From assembly GCF_035712165.1 (NCBI RefSeq), contig NZ_DASTBH010000231.1:1-7363 (forward strand): 7,363 nt of DNA, written 5' to 3'. Under the pieces are notes generated by a model, which was not told the origin of the DNA, did no database searches, and saw only the letters and a list, made by a program, of their open reading frames with translations. Source of the DNA: DASYTH01 sp035712165 (GTDB lineage: Bacteria > Actinomycetota > Actinomycetes > Mycobacteriales > Pseudonocardiaceae). Position numbers and translations under genes: made by a program. Below, piece after piece: positions 6,095 through 7,363 of the stretch; position 1 is the stretch's first letter; the number at the start of each line of letters is the position of its first letter.

Positions 6095-7363
6095 TCATCC
6101 GCCGAGGTTGGCCCGGTTCTCCTGGTATGGCTTGGCGATCTCGTCCAGCATCTGGTCCGGGCCGACGCTGCCGTTCATCAGCTTCTGGGTGGCCGAGACC
6201 AGCACGTCGTAGTAGCCGGGTGCCGGCCAGTCCGGGTAGAAGGCGAGCCCGTCCCGCTTGGCCAGCGTGCCGAAGTCGGAGATCAGCGTCTTGACCTCCG
6301 GGTCGGAGACGGCGTTCGGGTCGGCCGCGATCGGGATGCCGCCCGCGTTGCCGAGCACGCTCTGGTTCTGCTGCTGCATGGTGATGTTGATGAAGTCGTA
6401 GGCGAGGTCCTTGTTCTTGGACCCCTGCGGGACGACCCAGATGTTGCCGCCCGATCCGGCGCTCATCTTGCCCGGCCACAGGAACGATCCCCACTGGAAG
6501 TTCTTGATCTCGGTCTTGAGCCGGCCGTACCACCAGGTTCCGGAGACCATGATCGGCGCCTTGCCGGAGATGAACGCGGTGCCCATGTCCTCGGCCTTGA
6601 GGCTGGTGGCCTGCTTGTCGATGTAGCCCTTCTGCACCCACTCGGCGAAGGTGTTGGCGCCGTAGGTCCAGGCGCTGTCGTGGAAGTCGACGTCGCCGGT
6701 GTAGCGCTGGTACCGGTCCACCCAGCCGCGGTCGGCCTTGGTCAGCGCGAGTTGGTAGAGCAGCTGGTGGGCCGGGTACTCGGCGCCGCCGACGGACAGC
6801 GGCGTCACGCCGGCCTGCTTGAACTTGTCCATCGCGGCGACGAACTCGTCCAGACTGGTCGGCACCTTGATGCCCTGCTGGGCGAACATGTCCTTGTTGT
6901 AGAAGACCAGGACGTACTCGGCGTAGTTCGGCACACCGAACCACTTGTCGCCGCCCATGACGCCGCGCTCGTCGTACTTGCAGGTGGTCTGCAGGCCCGG
7001 GCTGAGCAACTTGTCCCAGCCGCGCTTGCCGACCTCCTCGCTCATGTCGGTGAGCAGGCCCTGCTTGGACAGCAGGCCGGCGGTGGCGTTGCCCTTGTTG
7101 TACTCCATCAGGTCCGGCGCGTCGTCGGAGTTGAGGACCATCGGCGCGGTCTTCTGGATCTGCTCGAAGCCCTTCTCCTCGAACTTCACCGTCACGTTGG
7201 GATGGCTGCCCTCGAACTCCTTGATGGCCGCCGCCCAGGCCGCGCCCATGGCGCTGTTCGGGCCTTCGTAGTGCCATAACTTGAACTCCCGCGGCCCACT
7301 GTTGTTCGCGGGTTCGTCGCCGCCGCACGCGGCCAGCGTCAACGTCGCCGCCGTGAGGGCCAC
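6095..7363 (-). CDS. Sugar ABC transporter solute-binding lipoprotein, family 1 (5' partial)
   Basis: The 422 visible residues end at TGA 6097-6095. The frame is open to the window edge, and the GTG there is probably not the start, since a signal peptide should have a basic region before the visible LTAATLTLAAC. The lipobox LAAC puts the lipidated Cys at visible residue 13, so the protein is tethered to the outer face of the membrane. Features of SBP_bac_1-type sugar-binding proteins include FKLWHYEG (27-34), DAPDLMEY (81-88), FYNKDMF (154-160), an aromatic patch SGTWWYG (274-280) and GGNIWVVPQGSKNKDLAYDF (305-324). The Trp and Tyr residues fit stacking on sugar rings. As first visible gene of the operon it should capture substrate for the two permeases; an alpha-xylosylated oligosaccharide is inferred from the xylosidase. 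Any operon promoter or sugar-responsive operator would lie upstream, outside the window. Confidence 0.92.
   Translation of the reverse strand: MALTAATLTLAACGGDEPANNSGPREFKLWHYEGPNSAMGAAWAAAIKEFEGSHPNVTVKFEEKGFEQIQKTAPMVLNSDDAPDLMEYNKGNATAGLLSKQGLLTDMSEEVGKRGWDKLLSPGLQTTCKYDERGVMGGDKWFGVPNYAEYVLVFYNKDMFAQQGIKVPTSLDEFVAAMDKFKQAGVTPLSVGGAEYPAHQLLYQLALTKADRGWVDRYQRYTGDVDFHDSAWTYGANTFAEWVQKGYIDKQATSLKAEDMGTAFISGKAPIMVSGTWWYGRLKTEIKNFQWGSFLWPGKMSAGSGGNIWVVPQGSKNKDLAYDFINITMQQQNQSVLGNAGGIPIAADPNAVSDPEVKTLISDFGTLAKRDGLAFYPDWPAPGYYDVLVSATQKLMNGSVGPDQMLDEIAKPYQENRANLGG
7325..7336 (-). other. Lipobox (LAAC) of the solute-binding protein
   Basis: The codons for Leu-Ala-Ala-Cys follow a short hydrophobic run and precede GGDEPANNSG, a polar linker typical after the lipidated Cys. 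This matches the signal peptidase II lipobox consensus. Confidence 0.85.

Noticed and set aside
6090..6098. ATG 6098 as permease start, forming an ATGA overlap like the other two junctions
   Set aside because: Its frame reads ATG AGA TGA and stops at once.
5411..7279. A 622-codon plus-strand open frame opposite the binding protein and MalF-like permease
   Set aside because: The translation is rich in His, Gln, Arg, Val and Leu with no recognisable domain. It spans two well-recognised minus-strand genes; long antisense frames are common in high-GC DNA.
1..7363. tRNA or rRNA genes, insertion sequences, attachment sites, replication origin
   Set aside because: No transposase-like product, terminal repeats, structural RNA-like segment or origin boxes were recognised by eye. 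Apart from the 12-bp convergent gap and the 5984-6094 segment, the window is filled by coding sequence.

Overview
The window reads as high-GC actinobacterial DNA: codons end mostly in G or C, one gene encodes a wall-anchored surface protein, and a CUT1-type sugar ABC operon has no ATPase gene in view. Genus cannot be fixed from the sequence.

Left part (about 1-1968, plus strand): the 3' two thirds or so of a surface-protein gene whose start lies before the window. In order it encodes an Asp-rich linker with no Lys or Arg, five Ig-like (Big_3_5-type) domains each with one Cys pair, and a C-terminal sorting signal (LSATG, hydrophobic helix, basic tail).

Right part (1981-7363, minus strand): a compact operon transcribed toward the surface-protein gene. 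In transcription order: a lipoprotein solute-binding protein (5' end beyond the window), a MalF-like permease, a MalG-like permease and a cytoplasmic GH31 alpha-xylosidase of the YicI type. Two junctions are ATGA stop/start overlaps. The likely pathway is binding of an alpha-xylosylated oligosaccharide (isoprimeverose or a xyloglucan fragment) at the outer face of the membrane, import through the permease pair driven by an ATPase encoded elsewhere (MsiK-type sharing is usual in actinobacteria), then release of xylose inside the cell. The two transcription units converge with only 12 bp between stop codons, and a perfect 13-bp hairpin lies inside the last codons of the xylosidase gene.

The most notable anomaly is at the start of the MalF-like permease. 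The only in-frame start (GTG 5983) falls at the edge of the first membrane helix without a ribosome binding site. A well-placed ATG at 6093 opens a plausible basic N-terminus in another frame, which a single missing G in a GC-palindromic stretch would join to the permease. I found no evidence of an undescribed system; the genes belong to known families.
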